From the IMG/VR virus record IMGVR_UViG_3300047408_000067, positions 26,616 to 90,615 of that record: 64,000 nucleotides of DNA, one strand, 5' to 3'. This document shows, in pieces, positions 47,895 to 58,093 of the stretch. The stretch is from a virus. Both the position numbers and the translations under genes were made by a program. Each line of letters starts with the position of its first letter. Positions within the stretch are counted from its first letter, which is position 1. The notes beneath the pieces are model-generated. The model was not told the origin of the DNA and did not search any database. It saw only the letters and a program-made list of their open reading frames with translations.

Positions 47895-50116
47895 ACTGTT
47901 AGAGGAATCCTATTGATTACAGTTTGTTTCCAGCTAGGCCACTGTGGTCCTGGACACTCTGTCTGGGAAGCATCCTTGTGACCTTCAATGGTTAGCTTCT
48001 TGCCCAACTGCTTCTGGACCCAACCAATCGCCTGCCCCATCGCTGTCATCTGGGCATCATTAGGCGCTCCATTGCCAGCGAAGCAGATACCGACGTAGTG
48101 TTGGTTTCTACCAGGACCATTACTGTGCCAGCAAGCTACGGTAAGTTGATTCCCCAATACCGTCTTACCATCTGCTTCCACAAACAATGTGTATGCTATC
48201 CCTGGGAACGGCACTGGCACTCCAGGTTGCCCTCTTGCTGCCTCGGAAGTCTGATACTGTGCCACTGAGAATGCTGTGTCGCTTGACGAGCCAGCAGTGT
48301 AGTGCAGGGTTACACCGCTGATATCTGCTACATTTCTAGAATCGTAACTAGCCTCGTGGTTAGTGGGTAGTGATCCACTCATATCCACTGGTGCCCAACC
48401 TGTTTCTGCCTTCGTCCCAGCAGACATTACCAGCGCACGAACTTCTGCCATCTTGGCATCGAATACGCTCTGGGAAATGCCGCCACCAGCACCATCCCAG
48501 TTAGGATAGACGTGCCACTGTTTGAACCCTGCTTCACCACCACCAGCACCCTTCCAGACACCATAGGCAGCTCTAGCATTTGCAGGTGGATTCGACAGCA
48601 CTTCCATACCACCATACGTTGACCAGTGGACCTGATTGATCTGCCACAGACCAATGTCCTGGGATGGGCTAGGTACAGACATATCGCAGTTGCCGCATTC
48701 GAAGAGACTGATGGTGGTCATCTTGATTGCATCGTCGCCAGGAGCAAAGCCTACACTGACTGCCAGTGCATAGCGATCTGGGATACTAACCGAACCAGAC
48801 ATCTTGGTCCAGTTTCTACCAGATGGGGCACCCGTAGTACCCGTAGTAGACCCAAAGAAACCACCAGCAGCAGCTCTCTGTGACTCCGACTGTGGTCTAG
48901 CTGCATACTCCTCTGGCAGCTTGTCTTCGATGTTCACCGTAAGAGACATCGAAGCCTCTTGGTCGGTTACAACGTGACTACCAGACTTGACGAAGTATTT
49001 GCCAACAAGACCAGTGATCTCGTCCTTGATGTGTACTGCATCACCAGGGCGCATGGTGTTGATGTTGAAAGTGGTGATCGTACCTGTGTTCTCAAATTTG
49101 CTGATCTTGTTATACAGTTTCATGCCCTGCTGCTCTGCGTTGGCTTTGTCGTTGCCAAGATCCAGGGCAACTTCCCCAGGGGCCTGCAAGTTGACAGACT
49201 CAACAAACATACCATACTTGTTGATCTCTGCAGAGTTACCAGACTCAATAATATCTTGTGCAGGGAACTGAAACTGTAGTGTGGGTATGCCAGCCAGAGC
49301 ATCACCACCTTCTAAGAGACCAGCGGTACTCCCATCGCCATTACTGCCGCCCTTGTAGATCCTAACGACGTTGGAATAGTTCTCCATACTAAAGTTGTTC
49401 TGGCTCGAGAAGATATTGCCAGGGTTGTTCTCCCAGGACTCAGGCCCAGGGATAAACTCGCCGCGATGGAAGTTCCAGACGCCAGTTGCATCTACGCGGT
49501 TTACCAGTTCTATCTTACCGTCTTTCTCTTGCAGCAGAAACTTGGCGCTAGCATTGATGTCTCGTGTGTAAGACAACGCAGATACCCACATGTCCCACAC
49601 GGTACGGTTCATGAACGGTTCGCGCTCTAGCTGTACGCCAGTGTCTGCTATATCACCTAGTGGAATGCCATAGTAAGCTGCCGTCCTGGTGATGAACTGA
49701 CTGGCAGTTTCGTCTTCCAGCATAACGGTGTCTTTGTTCCGCATGATGTACCACATGACGTTGTAGCCTGTGGCTTTCAGCGTACCGCCGTTATCACTAC
49801 TGATATTGGTAGCAGCAATGTAGATGTGCTTCAGGAGCTCCCAGTAGATCTCTAGACTGCTGCCAACTGGCCGTACCGCATAACCGTACAGCTTGACCCT
49901 ATCACCTGGCTTGATCTTGTGTGCGATGTCCTGGATATGGACAAAAGTCAGACTGTAATGCTCGGCAGGTTGGTCAAGGTCGTAGTCCCACTGGATTGAA
50001 GACACCAGTTGCGATAGGTCCTGGCTTGTACTGGTATCAGCATCAACTACGACTATCTTATAGGTGTCTATCTTCAGATCAACTACGTTTGGTGTCTGGC
50101 TTTCAAGCAGAGGCAT
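47891..50116 (-). CDS. Baseplate hub with lysozyme-like and amidase domains
   Basis: 741 aa. N-terminal about 400 residues resemble gpD/XkdQ-type hub proteins ([31 protein letters not shown]). A middle domain (about 470-580) with [10 protein letters not shown] and [13 protein letters not shown] looks like a transglycosylase-related lysozyme fold, with the Glu of FECG as possible catalyst. The C-terminus is amidase_2/PGRP-like: [44 protein letters not shown], providing Zn ligands His, His and Cys. This hub would puncture and locally digest the cell wall during injection. Confidence 0.8.
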   Translation of the reverse strand: MPLLESQTPNVVDLKIDTYKIVVVDADTSTSQDLSQLVSSIQWDYDLDQPAEHYSLTFVHIQDIAHKIKPGDRVKLYGYAVRPVGSSLEIYWELLKHIYIAATNISSDNGGTLKATGYNVMWYIMRNKDTVMLEDETASQFITRTAAYYGIPLGDIADTGVQLEREPFMNRTVWDMWVSALSYTRDINASAKFLLQEKDGKIELVNRVDATGVWNFHRGEFIPGPESWENNPGNIFSSQNNFSMENYSNVVRIYKGGSNGDGSTAGLLEGGDALAGIPTLQFQFPAQDIIESGNSAEINKYGMFVESVNLQAPGEVALDLGNDKANAEQQGMKLYNKISKFENTGTITTFNINTMRPGDAVHIKDEITGLVGKYFVKSGSHVVTDQEASMSLTVNIEDKLPEEYAARPQSESQRAAAGGFFGSTTGTTGAPSGRNWTKMSGSVSIPDRYALAVSVGFAPGDDAIKMTTISLFECGNCDMSVPSPSQDIGLWQINQVHWSTYGGMEVLSNPPANARAAYGVWKGAGGGEAGFKQWHVYPNWDGAGGGISQSVFDAKMAEVRALVMSAGTKAETGWAPVDMSGSLPTNHEASYDSRNVADISGVTLHYTAGSSSDTAFSVAQYQTSEAARGQPGVPVPFPGIAYTLFVEADGKTVLGNQLTVACWHSNGPGRNQHYVGICFAGNGAPNDAQMTAMGQAIGWVQKQLGKKLTIEGHKDASQTECPGPQWPSWKQTVINRIPLTV

Positions 50117-51654
50117 CAGCGTCTAATGCCGCCTGTTCGCGGTACTTCCACTGGCGTATTGGCTGGAACATTACCTGTAGACGGCGCATCTGGGTTTGGT
50201 GTCGGGTTCAGGATAGCGCCCAGGTCATTGAGAGGACTTGGATGGATAGGCGGACTGATAACCGAAGGTAGAACCCCACCATCAGGAGCCAAGATATTAC
50301 CCTGAATGGTATTGGTCATTGTCGTCGTTGGACCAGCCGTAACTGGGATGTCCTTGTAGTATTTTACACCACTACCAACAGGAAGCTGAGAAGTGTACGG
50401 GTTATAGTTGTTGTCCGTCACCCACTGGTTCAGCTCCAGCATGCTCGCCATAGTGTTAGGTCCAGATTTGGCAAGTCGGAACACTGCATCTTGGAACGTC
50501 TCACTAAAGGCAGCATGCGGACCACCAGGATCTCTAATACCCTTAGCAGGTTGACCCTTGATGGTGTCCGTCTCAATGGTAATCGTGGTATTCCTTTGAG
50601 GACCAATGAACGGCGGTGGCACATCGGGATCTGGTTCAACCGTTACCGCCTCAGGGCTAGGATCTTGAACAGGAGGCGCACCTTCTTGTTGTGGTGTCAG
50701 ATCTGTTGAATCTATGCCACCACCAGGACGCCGTGGGTCTTTATACCATCTGTCCTTACCAGCGTCTGGATTAGGTGAAGTAGATACTACTGGAGCACGG
50801 TACCTTTTGCACGAGATCGTGTAGTAGATGTCGTCGATCTCGCCAGCTTTGTGTCTGTAGTTGAAATTAGTGATAACTATCTGGTCATTCCAAATGCCGC
50901 CACCAACGATAAGCATACAGTTCATCTTGAACCGCATGGTCCAGATAATACGTGCTGTCAGGGACTTTGGGTCTTCTAATTCTGTAGGGGAAACGTTGCA
51001 GTAGTCCGAATCGTAGTGGCGCGGAAAGAAACTATCCCAACTGATAGTCTCCATCGACTGGCCGCCAGGGAGGATGATCTCCCCAAGCCCTACTACCCGA
51101 GGCGTCCAGTACTCATGGGTGAAGTCGGCACCAAACTCCTCAGGCATAACAGGGATCTTGATGTCGCCACCGTATGCACCAAGGATGGTGATATCCATGG
51201 TGCCACGCTGTTCGTAATCACCAAGCGTTGGACTACCATCGTCTTCAACGCATGGAGTCCATTCATGGAATACATTCTCGGTACCGTCTGGTGTAGTCGT
51301 GACCTTCGTAAATATGTTGGTACCACCAGCCGTACCTGCGCCTGGGACACCGTTGTGAAGCCAGGGGGCGTATCCTGGAGGAGGTTCCTTCTTGGTGCTT
51401 AGCCCCCATACGTCTGCGTCGGTACCAAGCCCACCAGTCTTCATGGTCCCATCGGGCCACTTGGGACCAAACTTCGGACCTACTACATCAAATGTGTCAA
51501 ATTGGACGTCACCCTGCCAGTAGGTGCTCTTCTTCATCGTAAGACCCAGAGAACCAGGATAGTTCTCTGGATCAGTGGCGTTGGGGTCAAAGTAGGTAGA
51601 TTCGTCTACCTTTACGGCATCGAAACCTTCGCCGGTCTCTGGATTCATTGTCAT
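50116..51654 (-). CDS. XkdP-like baseplate protein
   Basis: 512 aa, ATGA overlap. The middle has IKIPVMPEEFGADFTHE, GLGEIILPGGQSMETISWDSFFP and IDDIYYTISCKRYR, the order of XkdP/gp53-like proteins that cap the tail tube and often carry LysM. The C-terminal 200 residues are Pro/Gly-rich and repetitive, ending NTPVEVPRTGG. No clear LysM. Should sit between the tape-measure gene product and the hub. Confidence 0.65.
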   Translation of the reverse strand: MTMNPETGEGFDAVKVDESTYFDPNATDPENYPGSLGLTMKKSTYWQGDVQFDTFDVVGPKFGPKWPDGTMKTGGLGTDADVWGLSTKKEPPPGYAPWLHNGVPGAGTAGGTNIFTKVTTTPDGTENVFHEWTPCVEDDGSPTLGDYEQRGTMDITILGAYGGDIKIPVMPEEFGADFTHEYWTPRVVGLGEIILPGGQSMETISWDSFFPRHYDSDYCNVSPTELEDPKSLTARIIWTMRFKMNCMLIVGGGIWNDQIVITNFNYRHKAGEIDDIYYTISCKRYRAPVVSTSPNPDAGKDRWYKDPRRPGGGIDSTDLTPQQEGAPPVQDPSPEAVTVEPDPDVPPPFIGPQRNTTITIETDTIKGQPAKGIRDPGGPHAAFSETFQDAVFRLAKSGPNTMASMLELNQWVTDNNYNPYTSQLPVGSGVKYYKDIPVTAGPTTTMTNTIQGNILAPDGGVLPSVISPPIHPSPLNDLGAILNPTPNPDAPSTGNVPANTPVEVPRTGGIRR

Positions 51655-54600
51655 GGCGCAACCTGTCCAGTTTGACCGACTACCGAACCGCCAGTAGACA
51701 GTTGTCTCAGCATATCTGCCATCTGCCCCATCAATGCCCTGATGTCTGTGTTGCCATCCATATGCTCAACGGTCATCAAGCTCTGGATATTGATTACTGT
51801 GCCGCCACCAGCAGCTCCTGGTCCTGTACCTGTTCCTGCAGAACCCTGGATTGCCGCTATGTCTGCCTCTGTTACGGGGCCTTTTCCAGTGCCTGTAGAA
51901 CCTAGCCCGTAAACAGCACCCAGAGACGGACCCATCGCCATCATTTCTTCTGGCGTCATCTCTGCCTTGCCACCGTACTTGCTGAGTACAGAGCCAGACG
52001 GACCTACGTTGAACTTGTTGGTTGCAGGATCCCAACCACCAATCTGGAAGTAGTGGCCTGGGAAGTTACCCTTCGGTCCAATGTTGACGATGCCTGGGAT
52101 ACCAGCCTGCGCATTGTTGGCTAATCTACCCCAATCAATGCTACCACCCTGGTAGACTTCGCTCTGCAGACCCATCTGGCCTAGTGCAGCACCGAGCGTA
52201 GCTACACCTCGGGTACCACCTACATTAGCTGGATCACCACCCTGAATACTGGTGACAATCGCGTATGCTTCCTTCAGGCTTGGGTTGCGTCCGTATGCCT
52301 TGGCGAAGAACGCTGCCGCTGCGGGACCACAAGCTGCCTGAGCCTGTTGATTTGTCAGCTCACCAGTGTTCAATTGGTCTGTAAAGCTAGCCGCAAGACC
52401 CTTGCCAGTCCCAGTACCTGTTGTGGTAGCAGTCGTACCAGAACCAGTTATCCCACTAATAGCTCCCCCACCACCAGCGCGGATAAGTACGTCTCTGATC
52501 TGGGTTAGCAGAGGAACAGCAAGACTATTGTCAAAGCCAGTTGCAAAGACCTCTGCCATTGCTACACGCTCTGGGGCAGCAGTATCATCCACTGCGCCAG
52601 CGCCTTGACCAGTGGCAGCATGGGTCATCTCCCAGAGCTTGCCACCAGCCATTCTACCAAACATACCGCCGCCAGCACCAAGCAAGAGACTCATGATTGG
52701 GCTAAGAACGGCTCCACCGATGAGCGCACCGCCCACACCACCGCCAACAGCACCAATGCCGCCACCAATGGCTTCCCATCGTTCCCTGTCGTTCTGGGCA
52801 GCCATGATTTCGGGTAGTGCTGTAGCGCCCGCTAGTAGAGCACCACCACCTAGCTTACCAAGTCCCTTGAGTCCACCAGCTAGAGTACCTGGTGTTCCCG
52901 GCTTGAAGGCTGGACTACCACCTCGGAAACTAGCCCATACCTGGAAAGCCTCCATGATATCCTTGGGACTTCTCAAACCACCATACGGTGATGGGATACC
53001 AGTCTTACCAAAGATAGGCGAAGAGCCAAACCGTCTTGCACCTGCGACCATTGCTGCACTGGTGATAATGGCTCCAGCAGCAGGTAGTGCATACTGTCCA
53101 ATTCCACCGCCACCATCGTCACCACCAGCAGCCGCTCCAGTCAGAGCTGGAATACCTAATGCTAAAGCACGACTAGCTCCCTCGGGTACCCTACCCTTGG
53201 TGACGTAACGGATAGCAATCGCTTCGGCAACCATCTTGGTAAGATCGCTCTGCACAAAAGCCTTGAACATCTCTGGAAGTGTCTGTCCAATACCAGAGAT
53301 AAAAGCTTCGGAGAATGCTCGTCCTGCCTCGACAAGAACGTTGTCCTTGCCACCCCTGAAGAAAGATGTAACTGCCTCGCCAATAAACTGTCCGATATCT
53401 CGTCCAACATTCTTTAGCTGTTGCTGCCCACCAGACCTGAACCAGTTGGTGAACGAATCCATAAACGCGGTACCCATCATCCGCATCTTGTTCAACAAGC
53501 TGGAATTCTGGAAGTCTACATTTGTAATCAGATTGGTGATCAGGTTGGTAATCGGATCAACACCAGCAATCATAGGAGCTTCGATGGATTCGAACAGCTT
53601 GGTCTTTAGAGCGGTTACCGCTGCATCCATCCTAGTTTGTGCGTCTGCAAAGCTCTTAGACCTCTGTTCCAAGCCACGGTTTACCGCACCACCCCTGCTA
53701 GCTTCGTAATCTTGCTGTGACCTTTGAAGCTGCTCTACAGAAGTGTTTTGGAAACCACGTACAGCTCGCATATCTTGGAAGTATGCCCCCATGAGCTGAC
53801 TTTGTCCAGCTACACGTAGAGCATCTTCCTCGCCCTTGTTGCCCAGACGACGCTGATTGGCAACATATTGATCAACCATCGGGCCACGAAGGTCAAAGAT
53901 CTTGCGCAACTGTACCAGGGTACCCAATGGCCCCTGATTTAGCAGGTTCTCAGGGGCAAGACTCATGTCGTTGCCCATACCCTGCCGTTTCCTGATGTTC
54001 TCCCAGGAAGACACCAGTTGCTTCTGCTTGCCAGTCATCTGGGACACGTCTTTGAAGATGTTGGCAAAAGACGTGGCTGCCTGTTCTGCTGGCATTGTCT
54101 GAGTCATTGCCGCAAAGGCAGCGAACGACTCATTCATAACACTCATCTTCTCTTCAGCAGTGGTGTACCGTTGGATCAATGGCCCCATCGCAGCGGTTAC
54201 ACGCGGGAGTGTTGCTTCCAACTCCGAGAACTTCACTGTACCAACATCGGTAATGGCAAACAGTGAATCGGACACATCGGCTACGTGTTCCATTGTCAGG
54301 CCATAGGTGGACATGACCTGAATAAGTGTGGTTGTAGCCTCTTTGGCATCTGTTCCAGTAGCGCGAGCAATACGTGCGGACTGGTTAGTAAGCTCAAGCG
54401 CTACGCTAGCATCGTAAGCTGCCCTACCCATCTGCTGCAATGCTTCTGTATTGGGCTTGATAGCAGATACGCTAGATGCCGCAGTCTGTAACAGTTCCTT
54501 CATTGATTCGGTAGCTACACCCTGCTGGATAGCTACCATCTGGACCTGTGTATTGAACGTCTTGAATTGGTCTTCACTCAGACCCAACAAGGCATTGGAA

Positions 54601-55019
54601 ACACGCATCTGGTCCTGCCATGCAGCACCAACTTTGATAAAGTCAGCAAAGGATTCTACAGCTCTTTGGGGTAACTGTACAAGAGGCAGCAAAACAGAGA
54701 ATAAGAGCATGGACTTCGTCAAGTCCATGATATTAGACGTCAAGCCACGTGTGGTCTTGCTGTGTTGGTCTAGCTGCGACCTACCCTTCTCGATATTAGC
54801 AACAAGACCACCAAATCCCTGCGAAGCATTGCGCATGACAGTGGACAAACCCTGTACGGCGCGAGAAGTGCTTGTTGTGGATGTGGCAAACCTACTCATT
54901 GCCGCTGAGGCACTGATAACAGTGCGCTCGACGGCAAGATACATCGAGGCTAGGCGGTCAAGGTTCCGCTGCCCGTTGATGACAACGTCGATAGCAGCTA
55001 CAACTCTACGTACCGCCAC
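51651..55019 (-). CDS. Tail tape measure protein with C-terminal C39-like peptidase domain
   Basis: 1122 aa from GTG 55019 (AAGGGA 8 bases upstream), following the chaperones as usual. Long coiled/helical N-terminal half (VINGQRNLDRLASMYLAVER; MKELLQTAASSVSAIKPN), a hydrophobic Gly/Ala middle (GGGIGAVGGGVGGALIGGAV) compatible with membrane insertion, and a C-terminal domain (about 890-1040) with QAQAACGPAAAAFF (Cys), FPGHYFQIGGWD (His) and NVGPSG (Asn), a C39-like papain fold. It sets tail length and probably opens the wall on ejection. Confidence 0.85.
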   Translation of the reverse strand: MAVRRVVAAIDVVINGQRNLDRLASMYLAVERTVISASAAMSRFATSTTSTSRAVQGLSTVMRNASQGFGGLVANIEKGRSQLDQHSKTTRGLTSNIMDLTKSMLLFSVLLPLVQLPQRAVESFADFIKVGAAWQDQMRVSNALLGLSEDQFKTFNTQVQMVAIQQGVATESMKELLQTAASSVSAIKPNTEALQQMGRAAYDASVALELTNQSARIARATGTDAKEATTTLIQVMSTYGLTMEHVADVSDSLFAITDVGTVKFSELEATLPRVTAAMGPLIQRYTTAEEKMSVMNESFAAFAAMTQTMPAEQAATSFANIFKDVSQMTGKQKQLVSSWENIRKRQGMGNDMSLAPENLLNQGPLGTLVQLRKIFDLRGPMVDQYVANQRRLGNKGEEDALRVAGQSQLMGAYFQDMRAVRGFQNTSVEQLQRSQQDYEASRGGAVNRGLEQRSKSFADAQTRMDAAVTALKTKLFESIEAPMIAGVDPITNLITNLITNVDFQNSSLLNKMRMMGTAFMDSFTNWFRSGGQQQLKNVGRDIGQFIGEAVTSFFRGGKDNVLVEAGRAFSEAFISGIGQTLPEMFKAFVQSDLTKMVAEAIAIRYVTKGRVPEGASRALALGIPALTGAAAGGDDGGGGIGQYALPAAGAIITSAAMVAGARRFGSSPIFGKTGIPSPYGGLRSPKDIMEAFQVWASFRGGSPAFKPGTPGTLAGGLKGLGKLGGGALLAGATALPEIMAAQNDRERWEAIGGGIGAVGGGVGGALIGGAVLSPIMSLLLGAGGGMFGRMAGGKLWEMTHAATGQGAGAVDDTAAPERVAMAEVFATGFDNSLAVPLLTQIRDVLIRAGGGGAISGITGSGTTATTTGTGTGKGLAASFTDQLNTGELTNQQAQAACGPAAAAFFAKAYGRNPSLKEAYAIVTSIQGGDPANVGGTRGVATLGAALGQMGLQSEVYQGGSIDWGRLANNAQAGIPGIVNIGPKGNFPGHYFQIGGWDPATNKFNVGPSGSVLSKYGGKAEMTPEEMMAMGPSLGAVYGLGSTGTGKGPVTEADIAAIQGSAGTGTGPGAAGGGTVINIQSLMTVEHMDGNTDIRALMGQMADMLRQLSTGGSVVGQTGQVAP

Positions 55020-55252
55020 TAGCCCAATCCCTTCGCTGTTCTGACTCTAGCCAGCATTCCCTTGATGTTCTTGGCAGATGATGCCTCGCTACCGCCGCCC
55101 TTGAACTTTCCGCCCGTGATGACAGACGCATAGACGAGCGCCCGCTCGCCACGCGGCAGGTTGTAGACTTCGTTAGGAAATCTGCCTGTTTCAATGAAGA
55201 TCCTAGCTAGCAGATTGGTCTCTGGGTGCGCCTCAATCAGAGCTTTTGGCAA
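55019..55252 (-). CDS. Tail assembly chaperone, frameshifted extension (T part)
   Basis: 77 codons in the frame reached from the gene at 55233-55796. The frame opens with TTG directly behind GGAGG, too close for its own start. After a shift the chain reads VEVAKALIEAHPETNLL and continues ARIFIETGRFPNEVYNLP, joining smoothly. G-GT fusions chaperone the tape measure in many phages. Confidence 0.7.
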   Translation of the reverse strand: MPKALIEAHPETNLLARIFIETGRFPNEVYNLPRGERALVYASVITGGKFKGGGSEASSAKNIKGMLARVRTAKGLG

Positions 55253-55796
55253 CCTCCACGAGGTCTTCGTGGAACCCGCTTAGCTCGAGGATCGCGTTGG
55301 AGACGTAGAGCATCAGGCCAGGTTGGTTCTTGTAGATCTCCAAAATGAGGCGGTCTTCCTGCGACGTACGCATCTTGTATTTTGACATCACTTTGGAGTC
55401 TCTGTGATTAGGCGTTTTTACCCCATACGCCACCACCAACGCCTGGAATTTCTGGCCGTCCATCTGCTTCTGGAGGCTGCCAGATCCCGTGTTTTTTACC
55501 ACACGGCTACTGCGCTCGATCAGTTGGCTGTGCTCAGGGCCTGTGAGGTTCGTGATAACCCACGGTGCCCTGAAACCGTACTGCGTCATGTCCAACTGGT
55601 CGTTGAACTTCTTGTCCGAGTCATAGGCGAGTAGCTCCTCCAGAGGATCAACTGGCTCGCCTTGGTACTCCCGAGCAGCTTCCTCTGGAGAGAGCTCCAC
55701 GTTGACGTCGGGCCTCGCGGGAATACGCCGCATGGGGGTGCGGACGTCTGAGGCCTGGACGCCATCTTTGTTTGCAGTTACGTCTTGTGTAGTCAT
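55233..55796 (-). CDS. Tail assembly chaperone (XkdN/gpG-like)
   Basis: 187 aa, ATG start. Located between the tube and tape-measure genes, as expected. Acidic N-terminus (DVNVELSPEEAAREYQG) followed by a helical domain (DRLILEIYKNQPGLMLYVSNAILELSG). The last codons overlap the T frame by 20 bases, the hallmark of this frameshifted pair. Confidence 0.8.
   Translation of the reverse strand: MTTQDVTANKDGVQASDVRTPMRRIPARPDVNVELSPEEAAREYQGEPVDPLEELLAYDSDKKFNDQLDMTQYGFRAPWVITNLTGPEHSQLIERSSRVVKNTGSGSLQKQMDGQKFQALVVAYGVKTPNHRDSKVMSKYKMRTSQEDRLILEIYKNQPGLMLYVSNAILELSGFHEDLVEVAKSSD
55244..55250 (-). other. Putative programmed frameshift site (+1 or -2)
   Basis: On the minus strand GCC AAA A. tRNA-Lys on AAA could re-pair with AAA one base further (+1) because of the four A's, moving from the G frame to the T frame; equally a -2 shift would do. 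No -1 heptamer fits. Downstream of the shift the sequence is open to 55019. Confidence 0.55.
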
Positions 55797-55818
55797 TGCC
55801 CGCTATTACCTTTGATGA

Positions 55819-56292
55819 CTAGTTGCAGTCGCTGCCTTCGGTCTCCCACTCTTGCAGGTCGCCGTCGATGCAGGAAAGCATGTTGTGGTTGATGAACGTG
55901 AACGGAATGGCCTCTTCAACCAGTTCGTCCACCTGGAAACCGATCGGCACCTCCCAGAACTTGACACCGAGCAGCTCGACAACCTCAGAACCGAACGACT
56001 CTGGGTCATCCAACTCGTAGCGGATGAGAGCCGGGATCTGGCGGCTACGGCTGTGTCTCTGGTAGGCACCTACTGTGCGCAGGAAGTGGCTGGTCACCTT
56101 GAAACCCGTGATGGTGCCATCACCTGCTGTGCCAGTCGCCTTGTAGCCCGTCTGACGTGCGCCAGCTAGACGTACCTCACGACGGTTGATTGTGATTCGG
56201 CCCTCGACGCGCTGTACCTGGGTTTGCCACACACCATCAAGGAACAGTTCGCCGTAGGAGCCGTTGATAGTACGATCTGGATTTAGTGCCAT
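55819..56292 (-). CDS. Tail tube protein (XkdM-like)
   Basis: 157 aa, ATG start, right after the sheath gene. NGSYGELFLDGVWQTQVQ, EVRLAGARQTGYKATGTAGDGTITGFKVTS and FGSEVVELLGVKFWEVPIGF match the tube family (PBSX XkdM type, OB-like beta barrel). It polymerises inside the sheath. Confidence 0.85.
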   Translation of the reverse strand: MALNPDRTINGSYGELFLDGVWQTQVQRVEGRITINRREVRLAGARQTGYKATGTAGDGTITGFKVTSHFLRTVGAYQRHSRSRQIPALIRYELDDPESFGSEVVELLGVKFWEVPIGFQVDELVEEAIPFTFINHNMLSCIDGDLQEWETEGSDCN

Positions 56293-56294
56293 CG

Positions 56295-57782
56295 CTATGT
56301 ACCAACCTTCACGGTGACAAGGATGACGTCGATGGTGTCAACCACGGTCATCGTAATGTCAAGGTATAGTCGTTCACCTTCTGACGCATAGGTGGCACTG
56401 AGGGCCACCGTGTAGTTATTGCGGATGGCGCGTTGCCCCGCCATCACACGCAGAAAGTCGCGCACCACACCAACTATGGCATTCTGACCATCCGTGTCGT
56501 TGGGGACTTTCCCGATGTAGTTCGTGCGCGCAGCCAGCTCGATTGCTGCTGCAATAGCGTCGCACGTATTGACAATCGAGACCTTCTTGAAGCCCTGAGG
56601 AATTGGGTTGCCGTCAGCAGCGTAGCCAGGGACCACCAGGGTTGTCACTCCCTTTACCACGTTGAACAAGAGACCTGCCTTGCCCAAGACGGTGACACCA
56701 TTCTTGATGAGAAGGTCAACCGTGCTGCCCTTGTTCTTGGCTTCGAGCGAAATCACCTCCTGCAATGGGTAGTATGTCATTCCCTGGCCCAACGGCAGGG
56801 AAGCACGAATACCTGCAATCTGGGCCGCAAATGCCGAGCCGCGTTTGGTCAACAAGTTACCAGCGGAATCAGTCTGGTTTGCACCAGGATAGACGTACTG
56901 GCAAGCTTCGCTGTTGATACCAGCCGCACTGGCCTGAGCAGTTGTGGCACTCTCGGCAAGATCACTGCCCACAACCATCGCTACGCGGTAGCCATCGGCG
57001 CGCAGGTCTCGCAACCAGGAGGTAAACGTCGCTTCGATGCCAGGCAGGTCTGCGTTCTTGATGTCGCAGGTGAAGACGTCCCACTCGTCTGCTTCCAACG
57101 CAATGGTGGTGAGCAGATCGACGTAGTTCTGCATGGTTGGTGGAGAACCGTTGCTACCGCTGGTCATCGGCAGGGAAATGGTGGCTGGAATGCTGTTTCC
57201 CTCGGCAACCAGTGTGGCGGTGACCCAATAGTTCGCAGGATCTGCGTTGACGAGGTCCACCAAGTTCTTCATGTGTCCTACCGTGCCGCGATTCACACTG
57301 GTGGTCCATACAGCCATCAGTGTCGCGCCAACTGTGAATAGGATGTCTGTCTTGGTGACGTCGCCAGGATTGGGTCTGGTCTGCACAGTAAACGAGTTAC
57401 CGTACACGCCAGCGTTCTTTGCATCGAACCTAATGGCAGTAACGGGTGTTCCAGCCGTGTCTTGTAGGTTGATCAGCGACTTGGCAGCGCTGGCACCCAT
57501 GATGCGGTACATACGCAGCTCACGCGCTCCGCCAATGAACGCTTGACGTCCCGCGTAGTAAGCATTGTTCGGTGCAGTTTCGTCGGCAGTGTAGTAGTTG
57601 ATCAGATCCGAAAAGCTGTCAACAATCTGTACTGCGTTGGCTGGACCCCACGACGACCGGACAATCATCGACACTCTACCGCGAACACCTGTGGTAATCG
57701 CAGCAATAGCATCAGAGATGAAGTTGACGTACAGACCCGGACGAGTCGGGGGTGCAGCAGGAGTCCACGGACCACCTGGCAT
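56295..57782 (-). CDS. Contractile tail sheath protein (XkdK-like)
   Basis: 495 aa, ATG start. N-terminus RPGLYVNFISDAIAAITTGVRGRVSMIV, the usual start of XkdK-type sheaths; DAKNAGVYGNSFTV and the C-terminal DFLRVMAGQRAIRNNYTV plus YLDITMTVVDTIDVILVTV are also typical. Defines the phage as a myovirus. Confidence 0.92.
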   Translation of the reverse strand: MPGGPWTPAAPPTRPGLYVNFISDAIAAITTGVRGRVSMIVRSSWGPANAVQIVDSFSDLINYYTADETAPNNAYYAGRQAFIGGARELRMYRIMGASAAKSLINLQDTAGTPVTAIRFDAKNAGVYGNSFTVQTRPNPGDVTKTDILFTVGATLMAVWTTSVNRGTVGHMKNLVDLVNADPANYWVTATLVAEGNSIPATISLPMTSGSNGSPPTMQNYVDLLTTIALEADEWDVFTCDIKNADLPGIEATFTSWLRDLRADGYRVAMVVGSDLAESATTAQASAAGINSEACQYVYPGANQTDSAGNLLTKRGSAFAAQIAGIRASLPLGQGMTYYPLQEVISLEAKNKGSTVDLLIKNGVTVLGKAGLLFNVVKGVTTLVVPGYAADGNPIPQGFKKVSIVNTCDAIAAAIELAARTNYIGKVPNDTDGQNAIVGVVRDFLRVMAGQRAIRNNYTVALSATYASEGERLYLDITMTVVDTIDVILVTVKVGT

Positions 57783-58093
57783 TATGGGGTCTCCTCAGTT
57801 GCAAATTGGTTGTCAGGTACAGCCATCATCTGGTCAATGGCACCCTGTACCTGAGACTGTGTGTACTGTGCGTCCTGTTCGAGGTATTCCGAAGCGAACA
57901 CCGCGTCGATGACCCAGGCTGGCTGATTGTACAGCGGCATCGAGTACAGGCGGTGGTCTGCGTAGCCCAATGGTGTGGACGTTAGCTCCGTCTGCCTTGC
58001 AGCAGCTTGAGCATCCTTCTCCGCCTGTGTGGGCGAAGGACCCTCTCCATTGTCTTGTGGATTATCCGAAATGTTCGGGGGTGTTCCTGTCAT
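57782..58093 (-). CDS. Small hypothetical protein before the sheath
   Basis: 103 aa, ATG start, sharing one base with the sheath ATG. Polar, Gln/Pro/Asp-rich N-terminus and an amphipathic region (NQPAWVIDAVFASEYLEQ). A neck or tail-terminator-associated function is possible; not recognised. Confidence 0.55.
   Translation of the reverse strand: MTGTPPNISDNPQDNGEGPSPTQAEKDAQAAARQTELTSTPLGYADHRLYSMPLYNQPAWVIDAVFASEYLEQDAQYTQSQVQGAIDQMMAVPDNQFATEETP

Noticed and set aside
55019-55252. Independent gene starting at TTG 55252
   Set aside because: GGAGG abuts the TTG with no spacing and the frame continues the upstream chaperone smoothly, so frameshift fusion is preferred.
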